Shown here in pieces: positions 9,234 to 18,158 of a DNA stretch of 64,000 nt (position 1 is its first letter; each line of letters begins with the position of its first letter). Position numbers and translations under genes: made by a program. The DNA is from Christensenella timonensis. GTDB lineage: Bacteria > Bacillota > Clostridia > Christensenellales > Christensenellaceae. The stretch is taken from contig NZ_FLKP01000002.1 of assembly GCF_900087015.1 (NCBI RefSeq), positions 1,798,001-1,862,000 of the forward strand. The letters run 5' to 3'. The notes under the pieces are model-generated. The model was not told the origin of the DNA. It did no database searches and was given only the letters and a program-made list of their open reading frames with translations.

Positions 9234-11045
9234 TTACGCAAACTGGCTGTTATAAAGTCCCGTATAAAATCCATTCTGCGCCATCAGCTCGTCATGGCTC
9301 CCCTGCTCGATGATATCCCCGTCCTTCATCACGAGGATGATATCCGCATCCTTGATCGTGGAAAGCCTGTGTGCGATCATGAAGCTCGTACGCCCCTGCG
9401 TCAGCTTGTCCATTGCGTCCTGGATCAGCTTCTCCGTCCGGGTATCGACCGAGCTCGTCGCCTCGTCCAAAATCAACACCTGCGGCCGTGCACAGAATGC
9501 ACGCGCGATTGTCAGCAGCTGCTTTTGCCCCTGCGAGATATTGCTGCCTTCTTCGTTAATGACCATGTCGTAGCCGCCCGGCAGCGTCCTGATAAACGAA
9601 TCCACATTCGCCATGCGGCAGGCCTCATATACCTCTTCGTCCGTTGCTTCCGGCCGCCCATAGCGGATATTATCACGGATCGTCCCGGAATACAGCCACG
9701 TTTCCTGCAGTACCATGCCGAATTGCTGGCGCAGGTTTTTACGGGAGATATCGCGGATATCGATACCGTCCACCTGTATACTGCCGCTGTTGAGCTCATA
9801 AAAGCGCATCAGCAGGTTAACCAGCGTCGTTTTGCCCGCGCCCGTCGGCCCTACGATCGCCACCTTATGCCCGGGGGAAACATGCACGTTCATGTCCGAA
9901 ATAAGGATCCTGTCCGGCGTATAGCCAAAGCGCACATGGTCAAAGGTGATCTCTCCCTTGATATCCTCAAGCGTTTTCAGCTCTTTGTTCTCCGGCTCTT
10001 GTTCTTCCTCGTCCAACAGCTCAAATACGCGCTCTGCGGCGGCAACCGTAGATTGCAGCAGGTTGATGATATTCGACGTCTGCACGATCGGCTGCGTGAA
10101 TTGCTGCATGTACTGGATGAAAGCCTGGATCGCACCAACGGTAAGCGTACCGTTTGAGGTCATAATGCCGCCCAGTACGCAAATCCCTACATAACCGACA
10201 TTGCCCACAAGGTTCGTGATGGGCATCAGGATACTGGAAGCAAACTGCGAACGGCGCGCATCCTCGTAAAGGGCATCGTTCATCTCGTCGAACTCGTTTT
10301 CCGTGCGCTGTTCCGTATTGTACAGCTTGATGATGTTATGGCCGGAATACATCTCCTCCACATAGCTGTTGACGCTGCCCAGCTTATTTTGCTGTCCGAT
10401 ATAGTATTTCTGCGATTTTCTGACGACCATTGAAGATAAGAACAAGGCCGCAGGCAAAACCAGCAACGCGATCAGCGTCATCTGCCAGCTGATGGAGAAC
10501 ATCATGACGATGATGCCGATGATCGTGAAAACCGCTGTGATCAGCTGGGTCATGGACTGCTGGATCGTCGCGCTGATCCGCTCGATATCCGTCGTCGTAC
10601 GGGACAGGATATCCCCATGCGTATGCGTATCGAAATAATTGAGCGGCAGGCGCTGGATCTTATGGTCGACCGCCTCGCGCAGGTCAAACACCGTACGCTG
10701 CGCCACCCGTGCGGTTACGCGCTGCTGCATATATGTGAACAGCGCGGAAAGGCCATAGATGACGACAAGCGAAGCCAGTATCTTGGATAGGCGTACAAAA
10801 TCAATCCCCGCTCCCGCCTCATTGCCCTCTGCCGCGCTCGCCACGCCGGCAAAGATCGTATTGGTCGCTTCGCCCAACACCTTGGGGCCAATGATCAGGA
10901 ACAAGGTTCCCAACAGGGCGAAAACCAGTACGGCAACCAATTGTTTTTTATACGGTGCAAAAAAACCGAGCAGGCGCTTTACCGTGCCGCCGAAATTTTT
11001 TGCCTTATTATTTGCAGCATCTTGCTTTTTATTCGTCGTTTTCAC
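9234..11045 (-). CDS. ABC exporter half-transporter, subunit with consensus ATPase site (TM288-like)
   Basis: 603 residues: six-helix exporter domain (about 30-330) fused to an ATPase domain. Walker A GPTGAGKTT, Walker B VLILDEATSS with catalytic Glu, and H-loop IAHRLST are all canonical; the signature reads ISQGQKQ, as in the TM288-type partner of heterodimeric exporters. GTG start with GGGGG nine bases upstream. Fifteen bases separate it from the partner gene. Substrate (drug, lipid or peptide) cannot be told from sequence. Confidence 0.9.
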   Translation of the reverse strand: MKTTNKKQDAANNKAKNFGGTVKRLLGFFAPYKKQLVAVLVFALLGTLFLIIGPKVLGEATNTIFAGVASAAEGNEAGAGIDFVRLSKILASLVVIYGLSALFTYMQQRVTARVAQRTVFDLREAVDHKIQRLPLNYFDTHTHGDILSRTTTDIERISATIQQSMTQLITAVFTIIGIIVMMFSISWQMTLIALLVLPAALFLSSMVVRKSQKYYIGQQNKLGSVNSYVEEMYSGHNIIKLYNTEQRTENEFDEMNDALYEDARRSQFASSILMPITNLVGNVGYVGICVLGGIMTSNGTLTVGAIQAFIQYMQQFTQPIVQTSNIINLLQSTVAAAERVFELLDEEEQEPENKELKTLEDIKGEITFDHVRFGYTPDRILISDMNVHVSPGHKVAIVGPTGAGKTTLVNLLMRFYELNSGSIQVDGIDIRDISRKNLRQQFGMVLQETWLYSGTIRDNIRYGRPEATDEEVYEACRMANVDSFIRTLPGGYDMVINEEGSNISQGQKQLLTIARAFCARPQVLILDEATSSVDTRTEKLIQDAMDKLTQGRTSFMIAHRLSTIKDADIILVMKDGDIIEQGSHDELMAQNGFYTGLYNSQFA

Positions 11046-11060
11046 AATAAAACACCCCCT

Positions 11061-12773
11061 TCAGGACATCTGCGTACGTGCGATCTCGGCATAGACACCG
11101 CATGTCTTTACCAGTTCGTCGTGCGTACCCTGCCCGATGATCCGCCCCTTGTCAAGCACAAGGATGTTGTCCGCATCGATGATCGTATTAATACGCTGCG
11201 CCACGATGATGACCGTGGCCCCTTGCGTATTTTCCTTGATCGCTTTGCGAAGCGCTGCATCCGTCTTGAAGTCGAGCGCGGAAAAGCTGTCGTCGAACAC
11301 ATAAATACTGGCGTCCGTTGCCAATGCGCGCGCAATGGCAAGGCGCTGCTTTTGGCCGCCGGACACGTTGGAGCCGCCTTGGGCGATCGGGTCGTCGTAT
11401 TTTTTTTTCTTCTGCTCGATGAAAGTATCCGCCTGCGCGATCCGCGCCGCCTTTTCCAACTTCTCTTCCGGCATGTCCTCATCTTCATAGGCAATGTTTT
11501 CTTTGATCGTACCGGAGAACAGCACCGCTTTTTGCGGCACATAGCCAATGCGCCTGCGCAGCTCATGCACATCGTAGTCGCGCACGTTGACGCCGTCGAC
11601 CAGCACTTCGCCCTCCGTCGTATCGTAAAGGCGCGGGATCAGCATAATGACGGAAGACTTGCCGCTCCCCGTCGCGCCGATGATCGCCGTCGTCTGCCCC
11701 GGCTGGGCGCAAAAGGATATATTGGCGATCGCCGGCTTTTCCGCATCGCCATATTTGAAGGTAACGTTTTTGAATTCCACGACGCCCGTCTTTTCCTGCG
11801 GCATCCGGGGATTCTTGCTGTTCACGATATCCGGCTCGATATCCATCACTTCATTGATACGGTCTGCACATACGCTGGCACGCGGCATCATGGCAAAAAT
11901 CATGGACATCATCACGAGCGCATACATGATCAGTACCAGGTATTGGATAAACGCCATCAAGTCCCCTACCGCAAGGGAACCCTGCGCGATCTGCTGCCCG
12001 CCGAACCAGACGACGGCGATCGTCCCCAAATTGACGATCAGCATCAAGATCGGCATCAGGGTAGAAAGCAGCGTCTGGGATTTGATGGACGTTTGCGTCA
12101 TGACCTCGTTGGCTTCCTCAAACCTTTTTTCCTCCCTGCCTTCCGCGGTAAACGCGCGGATGACGCGCACACCCGTGATGTTCTCGCGCATCACAAGGTT
12201 GACCTGGTCAAGCTTTGATTGCACGGATTTAAAAATCGGGAACGCTTTGCGCATAACCAGCACAAGGAACACCACGATCAGCGGCATACAGGCAATGATC
12301 ACCCACGCAAGCTGTGCGTTCTTTTGCATGGACATGGCGACCCCGCCGATACACATGATGGGCGCCAGGATGATCACGCGGAACAGCATGATCGTAAAAT
12401 CCTGTATCTGCATGATATCGTTGGTCGTCCGGGTCGTAAGCGACGCCGTACCGACCTTGTCGAATTCCGCCATTGTGAATTCCCCGACCTTATGGAAAAG
12501 TTTTTTCCTCACATCCGTACAAAAACCTACGCCGACTTTGGATGCAAAATAGCCTACGCCGATGGCACAGGCAGACCCTCCCAAAGAGATCCCCAGCATG
12601 ATCAGGCCGGCCGTGGTGATATAGCCCATATCCCCTACGATAACCCCCTGATCGATGATAGTGGACATCATATTGGGCAGCATCAAAAGGGCAAACACCT
12701 GCCCCAACAACAAAAGCACGAGCAAAAGAAGCTGGCCGGCATATTTACCGAGGCCCTTATATAGCTTTAACAA
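11061..12773 (-). CDS. ABC exporter half-transporter, subunit with degenerate catalytic residues (TM287-like)
   Basis: 570 residues, exporter membrane domain plus ATPase domain. Walker A GATGSGKSS and signature VSGGQKQR are normal, but Walker B reads YVFDDSFSALD (Asp in place of the catalytic Glu) and the H-loop reads VAQRINT (Gln in place of His). These substitutions mark the non-hydrolysing site of asymmetric exporters, so it should pair with the downstream 603-residue subunit. TTG start, supported by GGGAGG eight bases upstream. First gene of the operon exporter-exporter-rpiR-type regulator. Confidence 0.9.
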   Translation of the reverse strand: MLKLYKGLGKYAGQLLLLVLLLLGQVFALLMLPNMMSTIIDQGVIVGDMGYITTAGLIMLGISLGGSACAIGVGYFASKVGVGFCTDVRKKLFHKVGEFTMAEFDKVGTASLTTRTTNDIMQIQDFTIMLFRVIILAPIMCIGGVAMSMQKNAQLAWVIIACMPLIVVFLVLVMRKAFPIFKSVQSKLDQVNLVMRENITGVRVIRAFTAEGREEKRFEEANEVMTQTSIKSQTLLSTLMPILMLIVNLGTIAVVWFGGQQIAQGSLAVGDLMAFIQYLVLIMYALVMMSMIFAMMPRASVCADRINEVMDIEPDIVNSKNPRMPQEKTGVVEFKNVTFKYGDAEKPAIANISFCAQPGQTTAIIGATGSGKSSVIMLIPRLYDTTEGEVLVDGVNVRDYDVHELRRRIGYVPQKAVLFSGTIKENIAYEDEDMPEEKLEKAARIAQADTFIEQKKKKYDDPIAQGGSNVSGGQKQRLAIARALATDASIYVFDDSFSALDFKTDAALRKAIKENTQGATVIIVAQRINTIIDADNILVLDKGRIIGQGTHDELVKTCGVYAEIARTQMS

Positions 12774-12862
12774 GGAAACGCCCTCCCATTATTTTTGATA
12801 TACATATTTTATCTGAAAAGGATAGTATTTGCCACCCTTTTTTCAGAATAGCCCCTGATGTG

Positions 12863-12888
12863 AAAAAGCACCGTCAATCCCGGCGCCT
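12863..12888 (-). terminator. Probable terminator of the GDPD-small membrane protein unit
   Basis: Minus strand AGGCGCCG, seven-base loop, CGGTGCTT then TTT; eight pairs including two G-U. It lies just past the stop of the small membrane protein gene. Confidence 0.6.
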
Positions 12889-12909
12889 TCCATGCCAATA
12901 TGATAATCC

Positions 12910-13140
12910 TTACCTGCTAAAAACATAAATGAGGCATGCTACGATCCCCAGCAGTACGGCAACCACGGAAAACATGTGATACCGCCTAAGCGTAATGCCG
13001 CCCCAAATCACCGCCAGCGCGGCGAAGGCAAGCCCCAGCCACCAGACCTGCGGGATTAAAACCAAATAAGAAAGCGCGCCCCAGACCACCAATAAGATGG
13101 GAATCACCCTGTTTTGTTTGTTTTGCATCATTTCTTTCAT
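12910..13140 (-). CDS. Small membrane protein, unknown function
   Basis: 76 residues with three hydrophobic segments (about 13-30, 34-50 and 56-73) separated by short basic loops (TLRRYHM); no family recognised. It starts nine bases after the GDPD stop with GAGG upstream, so it is co-transcribed with it. Nothing in the sequence indicates a catalytic role. Confidence 0.7.
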   Translation of the reverse strand: MKEMMQNKQNRVIPILLVVWGALSYLVLIPQVWWLGLAFAALAVIWGGITLRRYHMFSVVAVLLGIVACLIYVFSR

Positions 13141-13149
13141 CGTTTTTCC

Positions 13150-13956
13150 TCACGCGTTAAAATTCTCGAAGATCACGGCATCCGCATTTTTGAGGATGCG
13201 TTCCTTGTTTTCCTCCGAGCGAACCGTCCAAATCAAAAGCGGCAAGCCGTTTTTGCGCATCCGCTGTACGACAGGAAGGCAATATCCCTCCATTTCATAG
13301 CTGATGAAATGCGGACGGCAAACAAAATTCGTACACAAATGCTTCAGCATCGAGCGCTTCCATTTTGGGATCTCCTCCGCCCCATAGGAAAATGTTGCCG
13401 AAAGCTGTCCGCGCAAAACCTCCGGCGCATTGCTCTTAAACCAGCGCATCGAAAAAGGCGAAAAGGACTGCAGCGCATACTTCCCGCGGTATTCCCGCAT
13501 GATCTGATACAGGCTGACCTCCAACTGCCCGGCGCCGCCTGTGTTTTTTGTCTCAATCAGGAGGGGCATACGGCCATCCACAAGCGCTAGCGCTTCCCGA
13601 AGCGTCGGTATCGTACATTGCGTGCCCGCAAGCCGCATTCGCTTCAATTCCGCGAGCGTATAATCCTCAATTTTTCCGCTTTCCCCCGTGACGCGCGCAA
13701 GCGTATCGTCATGGAAAACCATGACATGCCCGTCTTTTGACAGGTGCACGTCAAGCTCGATCGCATAGCCGTGGTCGATAGCGTTTTGAAAAGCTTCCAA
13801 CGAATTCTCCGGCATCCGCTCATTGTGCAGCCCGCGGTGCGCATAGCGGTATTCCTTCATCCAGCCGGCATTTTCCGACGCTTTCGTAGAAGTCATAAAA
13901 AAATAGATACAGCACAAGGCAGCTGCTGCAATCACGATCCCAATCAATGCTCCCAT
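13150..13956 (-). CDS. Glycerophosphodiester phosphodiesterase, membrane-anchored
   Basis: 268 residues. An N-terminal hydrophobic helix (about 3-22) precedes a GDPD domain with AHRGLHNERMPENSLEAF, ELDVHLSKDGHVMVFHDDTL and LIETKN, which retain the two catalytic His and the metal-binding Glu/Asp residues. It hydrolyses glycerophosphodiesters, releasing glycerol-3-phosphate plus an alcohol, likely outside the membrane given the anchor. GGGGAG is nine bases before ATG. The divergent neighbour is a patatin-like lipase, which together suggests phospholipid turnover. Confidence 0.9.
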   Translation of the reverse strand: MGALIGIVIAAAALCCIYFFMTSTKASENAGWMKEYRYAHRGLHNERMPENSLEAFQNAIDHGYAIELDVHLSKDGHVMVFHDDTLARVTGESGKIEDYTLAELKRMRLAGTQCTIPTLREALALVDGRMPLLIETKNTGGAGQLEVSLYQIMREYRGKYALQSFSPFSMRWFKSNAPEVLRGQLSATFSYGAEEIPKWKRSMLKHLCTNFVCRPHFISYEMEGYCLPVVQRMRKNGLPLLIWTVRSEENKERILKNADAVIFENFNA

Positions 13957-13991
13957 TCTTCACTCTCCCCTGTAACCATTCTACCACAGTT

Positions 13992-14020
13992 TTGATTTTA
14001 TTTGATAAAAAAGTTATAAT
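13992..14020 (+). promoter_or_regulatory. Promoter of the patatin-like gene
   Basis: TTGATT (13992-13997), 17 bases, TATAAT (14015-14020), 22 bases before the ATG; AGGAGG follows. Confidence 0.7.
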
Positions 14021-14042
14021 AGGCAGAGCAAGGAGGCGGCAT

Positions 14043-14933
14043 ATGGCAAAAACAGGTTTGATTTTGGAAGGCGGGGGCATGCGCGGCTCTTACACGGCGG
14101 GCGTTTTGGATGCTTTCTTATCGATGGGCATACAGATGGAGGACATCATAGGCGTTTCGGCAGGAGCGGCCAATGCGATCTCCTATGTTTCGGGCCAGTA
14201 CGGCAGGAACCTTGAAATCTACAATACCTGCATCAATCGTAAATACTTGAGCCTCTGGAATTTTTTGACCACCGGTTCTTTTTTTGGCATGAAATATGTA
14301 TTTTATGAAGTAACGCGCAATATCATCCCGTTTGATTATGGCGCGTTCCGACACTCACGTAAAAAACTGACGATCGTGGCGACCAATGTCGCGGACGGCA
14401 AGCCCTTTTACCGGCAGCTGCACGATTTAAACGACGAAGCCGATATGAAATACCTCTGCGCGACTGCGGCGATCCCCATGGCTTCCACCATCGTACATGT
14501 CGACGGGCATAAGCTGATGGACGGCGGCGCCAGCGATTCCGTACCGATCGCTTATTCCCTTAGCAGGGGCAACCGGAAAAACGTGATCGTCCTGACGCGC
14601 AACGCCGGGTTCCGGCACCACAAAAGTAAAATGGGCTGGTACGCCTATGTACGCTACCCCGCCCATCGTGCATTTGCCCATACTGTCGTCAACCGCTATC
14701 AGTACTACAATGAAAGCATCCGCCTCGCCGAATGGGAAGAAAAAAACGGCAACGCACTCATCATCCGTCCTACCCAGCCGATCATCGCCGGCCGGATGGA
14801 AAAGGATCCGCAAAAGCTTTCCGCACAATACCAGGTCGGTTATCAAGACGCCATGGCGCAAAAAGAACGCTTGCTTGCGTTTCTTGCAGGCAGCGAAAAC
14901 GTTAGCATTACAAAAGCTCAAACCTCGCCGTAA
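14043..14933 (+). CDS. Patatin-like phospholipase family protein (YjjU/RssA-type)
   Basis: 296 residues. LILEGGGMRGSYTAGVLDA provides the glycine-rich oxyanion loop, GVSAGA the Gly-x-Ser-x-Gly nucleophile (Ser about residue 43), and MDGGASDS the Asp of the Ser-Asp dyad, so a lipid acyl hydrolase is expected. No signal peptide; cytosolic or membrane-associated. The true start is the ATG at 14043 with AGGAGG upstream; in-frame sequence further upstream lies over the promoter. Its last 16 bases overlap the end of the convergent cytidylyltransferase gene. Confidence 0.9.
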   Translation: MAKTGLILEGGGMRGSYTAGVLDAFLSMGIQMEDIIGVSAGAANAISYVSGQYGRNLEIYNTCINRKYLSLWNFLTTGSFFGMKYVFYEVTRNIIPFDYGAFRHSRKKLTIVATNVADGKPFYRQLHDLNDEADMKYLCATAAIPMASTIVHVDGHKLMDGGASDSVPIAYSLSRGNRKNVIVLTRNAGFRHHKSKMGWYAYVRYPAHRAFAHTVVNRYQYYNESIRLAEWEEKNGNALIIRPTQPIIAGRMEKDPQKLSAQYQVGYQDAMAQKERLLAFLAGSENVSITKAQTSP

Positions 14934-15811
14934 GTGGGGTCGAGCTTTTTCAGCTCGTTATAGGTATCGATTTCTATAATATCGTCAAAACTGCATTCCC
15001 GGATCTCCACGTTGAAATCCTTTAAATGATATTCGAGCGGAACCTGGTCCCAGTAGCGCTCTTTGCCGCCCGGGCTTTCGTATACGTTTTTTACACATTC
15101 GGAAAGGCGCGCGCCATCTTCCTGCGTCCAATAGGATATCCCGAACATATGGTAACAGTCCGTACCGCCGACGCTCATTTTCGTGATATATTTATGGTTT
15201 GCACTGTAAAAACACCAGTCGTCCGTTTCTTTGACGGGCACGCCCAAATAGTTGGAGCAATACTGGTATTTGGTAATGATCTGCGGATGGTAAAGCAGCA
15301 GGTCTGCTTCCAGCACATAGGCGTTTCCCAGCAGCCCGCGCGCATACATAACGGATGATAAATTATTGGCCTCGTTGTATACCGGGTTTTCAATAAAGCG
15401 GATATTCGGGTATTTATACAGGAGCTGGTCGAACTGCTCCGCCAGGTAACCGCGCACCACATACACTTCCTCGATGCCAGCCGCAAGGACGGCATCCAGC
15501 AGCGTATCGATGAGCCTCATGCCATGTACCCGCACAAGCGGTTTGGGGGTGTTGAGCGTGATCGGTACCATGCGCGATCCAAACCCCGCGGCGATAAAAA
15601 CAGCCCTTTTTACCCGGTAAGGCTCCAAGGCCTGCAGCCCCTTTTTCGTGATCGTGCCATCCTTTAAAAAGCCAAGCTGCAAAAGCTCCGCCATGCCTTT
15701 GTTGACGGTTCCCAGCGCCTTATTCAGCTGCTTTGCAAGTTCGCGCTGCGTCAGCGCCCCGTTCTTTTCCAAGCAAGTCAAAAGATCGAATTGATTCCTC
15801 GTTAAATTCAT
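14918..15811 (-). CDS. Winged-helix / LicC-like CTP:phospho-base cytidylyltransferase fusion
   Basis: 297 residues. Residues 1-65 form a MarR-like winged helix (FDLLTCLEKNGALTQRELA). Residues 70-297 are a nucleotidyltransferase with AAGFGSRMVPITLNTPKPL, EANNLSS, VLEADLLLY, GISYW, and YWDQVPL, matching LicC of pneumococcus in order as I recall it. LicC-type enzymes make CDP-choline; relatives make CMP-2-aminoethylphosphonate. It overlaps the permease gene by four bases, so it is the last gene of the transporter operon, suggesting that the imported compound or its phosphorylated form is activated for transfer to a surface polymer or lipid. Whether the winged helix binds DNA is unknown. Confidence 0.85.
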   Translation of the reverse strand: MNLTRNQFDLLTCLEKNGALTQRELAKQLNKALGTVNKGMAELLQLGFLKDGTITKKGLQALEPYRVKRAVFIAAGFGSRMVPITLNTPKPLVRVHGMRLIDTLLDAVLAAGIEEVYVVRGYLAEQFDQLLYKYPNIRFIENPVYNEANNLSSVMYARGLLGNAYVLEADLLLYHPQIITKYQYCSNYLGVPVKETDDWCFYSANHKYITKMSVGGTDCYHMFGISYWTQEDGARLSECVKNVYESPGGKERYWDQVPLEYHLKDFNVEIRECSFDDIIEIDTYNELKKLDPTYGEV

Positions 15812-17397
15812 GCCAGTTCCTTTTTCCTCAAATTTCTCTTATATAGGTTGATCCCACCCTTGAGCGCAAGGTTGACGCCCAAGATCAGCAGCGAAACGAA
15901 CGCCGTGCTCTCCAGCATCATCTGCGCCTCAAAAAGCGTGATCATCAATGACAACGGTTGCGTGGTAAACGTCGAGAGGAATGACACCGCGGAGATCGTC
16001 ATCATCGAATTGACAAAAAAGTATGCGAACATCTCTGCGATCGTCGCTTTTGACTGCGGGATCAGCACGTCCCGGATGATGCGCCCCCGGCTAACGCCCA
16101 GCGTTGCCCCGACCGCTTCCAGGTTCTGGTTCAGCTTGCCGAACGTATTGTACATCATCAGGTAGGGTGAAGCAAAAAAGTGCATGATGTTGACCAGTAT
16201 CAAGATCGCGAGCGTGCCATAGATAAACGAGCCGTTGAAAAATATCATATAGGAAAGGCCCAGTACCAGTCCCGGGATCGCCAGTGTGATAATAGAGACC
16301 AGGTGGAGCATTTTCGACGATTTGGAAGGGACACGCGCCGTCATATAAGCCGTGATATAGGCGATCGCAACACCGATCACGGAAACGCATGCCGCGATGA
16401 TCAGCGAATTTGCCAAATACCTGTCTGCGCCGATCTCCATTGTTTTGGTGATATTATCAAGCGTGAGCGACATATCGATCGGGTACTTTTTTACAAAGGT
16501 CAGCACCGCAAAGGCCGCGATGGGCAGCAGGATGCACAGGCTGACGATACTGCACGAAAGGTAAGCGATCCCATCCCTTATTTTGTTTTTCAGGATGCGG
16601 AAAGGTTTGATCACATAGGAAAGGCTCGCCTTGTTTTTATCCAGCAGGTCGATCAGGAAGGCGATAAACGCCGGAACAAGCAGAATAAGGCCGATCACAC
16701 TTCCCTTGCCGAAATTCAGGAGCCCGACGACGTCCTGGTACATCATCACCGGCAACGTTGTGAATTGGCCGCCTACCGTGAGCGGTACGCCATAGTCTGT
16801 AATGACCAACGTAAACACCGCAAAAATAACGGATACCATTGGCTTGCGCATATATGGCAGCGTAATCGCGCTGAATTGGTTGACCTTGGATATCCCGAGC
16901 ACGGAAGCCGCTTCGTAAGGCGTACTGTCTTCATAGCGCATCATGTCCGACACCATCAGGAAAGCCACCGGGAACGAATACATCACCGAGCCGATCACGA
17001 TACCCCAGAAACCGTATATATTGCCATCGATGTGCAGCAGGTTTGTCAGTACGCCGTTAGAACCGAAAAGCACGACCAGCCCCATGCCGTGCGATATGGA
17101 CGGGATAAGCATGGGCAGCGTGAACAATATCGTAAAAAGGCCCTTACACCGTATGGCGGAACGTTCGATGAACCATGCAAGCACGACTGCCAGTCCCACG
17201 GAAATCAAGGTAGACGTCAGCGACACCCACACGGAATGTCCCAGCGCCGTCGCGAACCCTTCGGAGGTGACCAGCCCGCCGACGTCTTCCCCCGCCATTG
17301 TCGTGAGCATATAAATGAGCGGCAGCAGTACAGCGACAATAAAGAACACAGCCAACAGTAATTTTACGCCCGACAGGCCCTTTTTCCGCAGGCTCAT
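15808..17397 (-). CDS. ABC importer permease, two fused membrane domains (AEP/ferric type)
   Basis: 529 residues with about twelve membrane helices in two repeats, each carrying an EAA-like loop (EAASVLGISKVNQFSAITLP near residue 180, and the second near GATLGVSRGRI around residue 440). Fused-repeat permeases of this length occur in ferric-iron and in 2-aminoethylphosphonate (PhnV-like) importers. Four-base overlaps with both the ATPase gene upstream and the cytidylyltransferase gene downstream indicate coupled translation. Substrate assignment rests on context. Confidence 0.85.
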   Translation of the reverse strand: MSLRKKGLSGVKLLLAVFFIVAVLLPLIYMLTTMAGEDVGGLVTSEGFATALGHSVWVSLTSTLISVGLAVVLAWFIERSAIRCKGLFTILFTLPMLIPSISHGMGLVVLFGSNGVLTNLLHIDGNIYGFWGIVIGSVMYSFPVAFLMVSDMMRYEDSTPYEAASVLGISKVNQFSAITLPYMRKPMVSVIFAVFTLVITDYGVPLTVGGQFTTLPVMMYQDVVGLLNFGKGSVIGLILLVPAFIAFLIDLLDKNKASLSYVIKPFRILKNKIRDGIAYLSCSIVSLCILLPIAAFAVLTFVKKYPIDMSLTLDNITKTMEIGADRYLANSLIIAACVSVIGVAIAYITAYMTARVPSKSSKMLHLVSIITLAIPGLVLGLSYMIFFNGSFIYGTLAILILVNIMHFFASPYLMMYNTFGKLNQNLEAVGATLGVSRGRIIRDVLIPQSKATIAEMFAYFFVNSMMTISAVSFLSTFTTQPLSLMITLFEAQMMLESTAFVSLLILGVNLALKGGINLYKRNLRKKELA

Positions 17398-18158
17398 ACC
17401 TTTGTCCTCGCAAACTGGATCAGTGAGTCGATCTTCAACTGGATATTGTGGATTACAAAGCGTTCCACATAGTCGTTGGCCGGATGGTCGATGATGCCTC
17501 TGGGGGTATCTAGCTGCTGCACTTTGCCCTCGTTTAAAACCATGATCCGGTCGGACATCGCAAACGCCTCTTCCTGGTCGTGCGTGATATAGATCATCGT
17601 CGAACCAAATTTTTTCTGGATATTTTTCAGCTCGCCGCGCAGCGAAAGGCGCGTATCCACATCCAACGCAGACATTGGCTCGTCAAACAAGATGATGTCA
17701 GGGTTTAAGGCCAGTGTCCTCGCGATCGCCACGCGCTGCTGCTGCCCGCCAGAAAGTTTGCCCGGCCGCTTCTCTTTATGCTCCGCGAGCCCGACCTGCT
17801 CAATCAAATGTTCCGCCGTTTCGCGGGCTTTTTCCTTAAAAGCCGGATTCTTCCTGAGCGCATACTCTACGTTGCCGAGAACGGTCATGTTTTCAAACAA
17901 AGCATAGTTCTGGAATACGATACCCATGCCCCTTTCAAAGGGCGCACTGTTCGTGATATCCCTGCCGTCCTTGTATATCTTGCCGTCCGTGGGCTGCTCA
18001 AGGCCGATCAGCATGCGCAAAAGCGTCGTCTTGCCACAGCCGGATGGCCCCAGCACGGATAAAAATTCCCCTTCGCGCACCGTAAAACCGATGCCGTGCA
18101 GCACCTCATTTGTCCCAAACACCTTTGAAAGGTTCTCAACTACAAGTTTTTCATTCAT
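17394..18158 (-). CDS. ABC importer ATP-binding subunit
   Basis: 254 residues. Walker A LGPSGCGKTT, Q-loop IVFQNYALFENM, signature KLSGGQQQR, Walker B IILFDEPMSALD and H-loop YITHDQEEA are all intact. A short C-terminal extension of about 25 residues lacks the TOBE domain of larger PotA/FbpC relatives. The ATG directly abuts the stop of the binding-protein gene (TAGATG). Energises the 529-residue permease. Confidence 0.92.
   Translation of the reverse strand: MNEKLVVENLSKVFGTNEVLHGIGFTVREGEFLSVLGPSGCGKTTLLRMLIGLEQPTDGKIYKDGRDITNSAPFERGMGIVFQNYALFENMTVLGNVEYALRKNPAFKEKARETAEHLIEQVGLAEHKEKRPGKLSGGQQQRVAIARTLALNPDIILFDEPMSALDVDTRLSLRGELKNIQKKFGSTMIYITHDQEEAFAMSDRIMVLNEGKVQQLDTPRGIIDHPANDYVERFVIHNIQLKIDSLIQFARTKV

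Noticed and set aside
10941-12218. Long plus-strand frame opposite the ABC exporter genes
   Set aside because: Antisense to conserved Walker and membrane segments; composition typical of a shadow frame.
16180-17361. Long plus-strand frame opposite the permease
   Set aside because: Antisense shadow; charged low-complexity translation with no family features.
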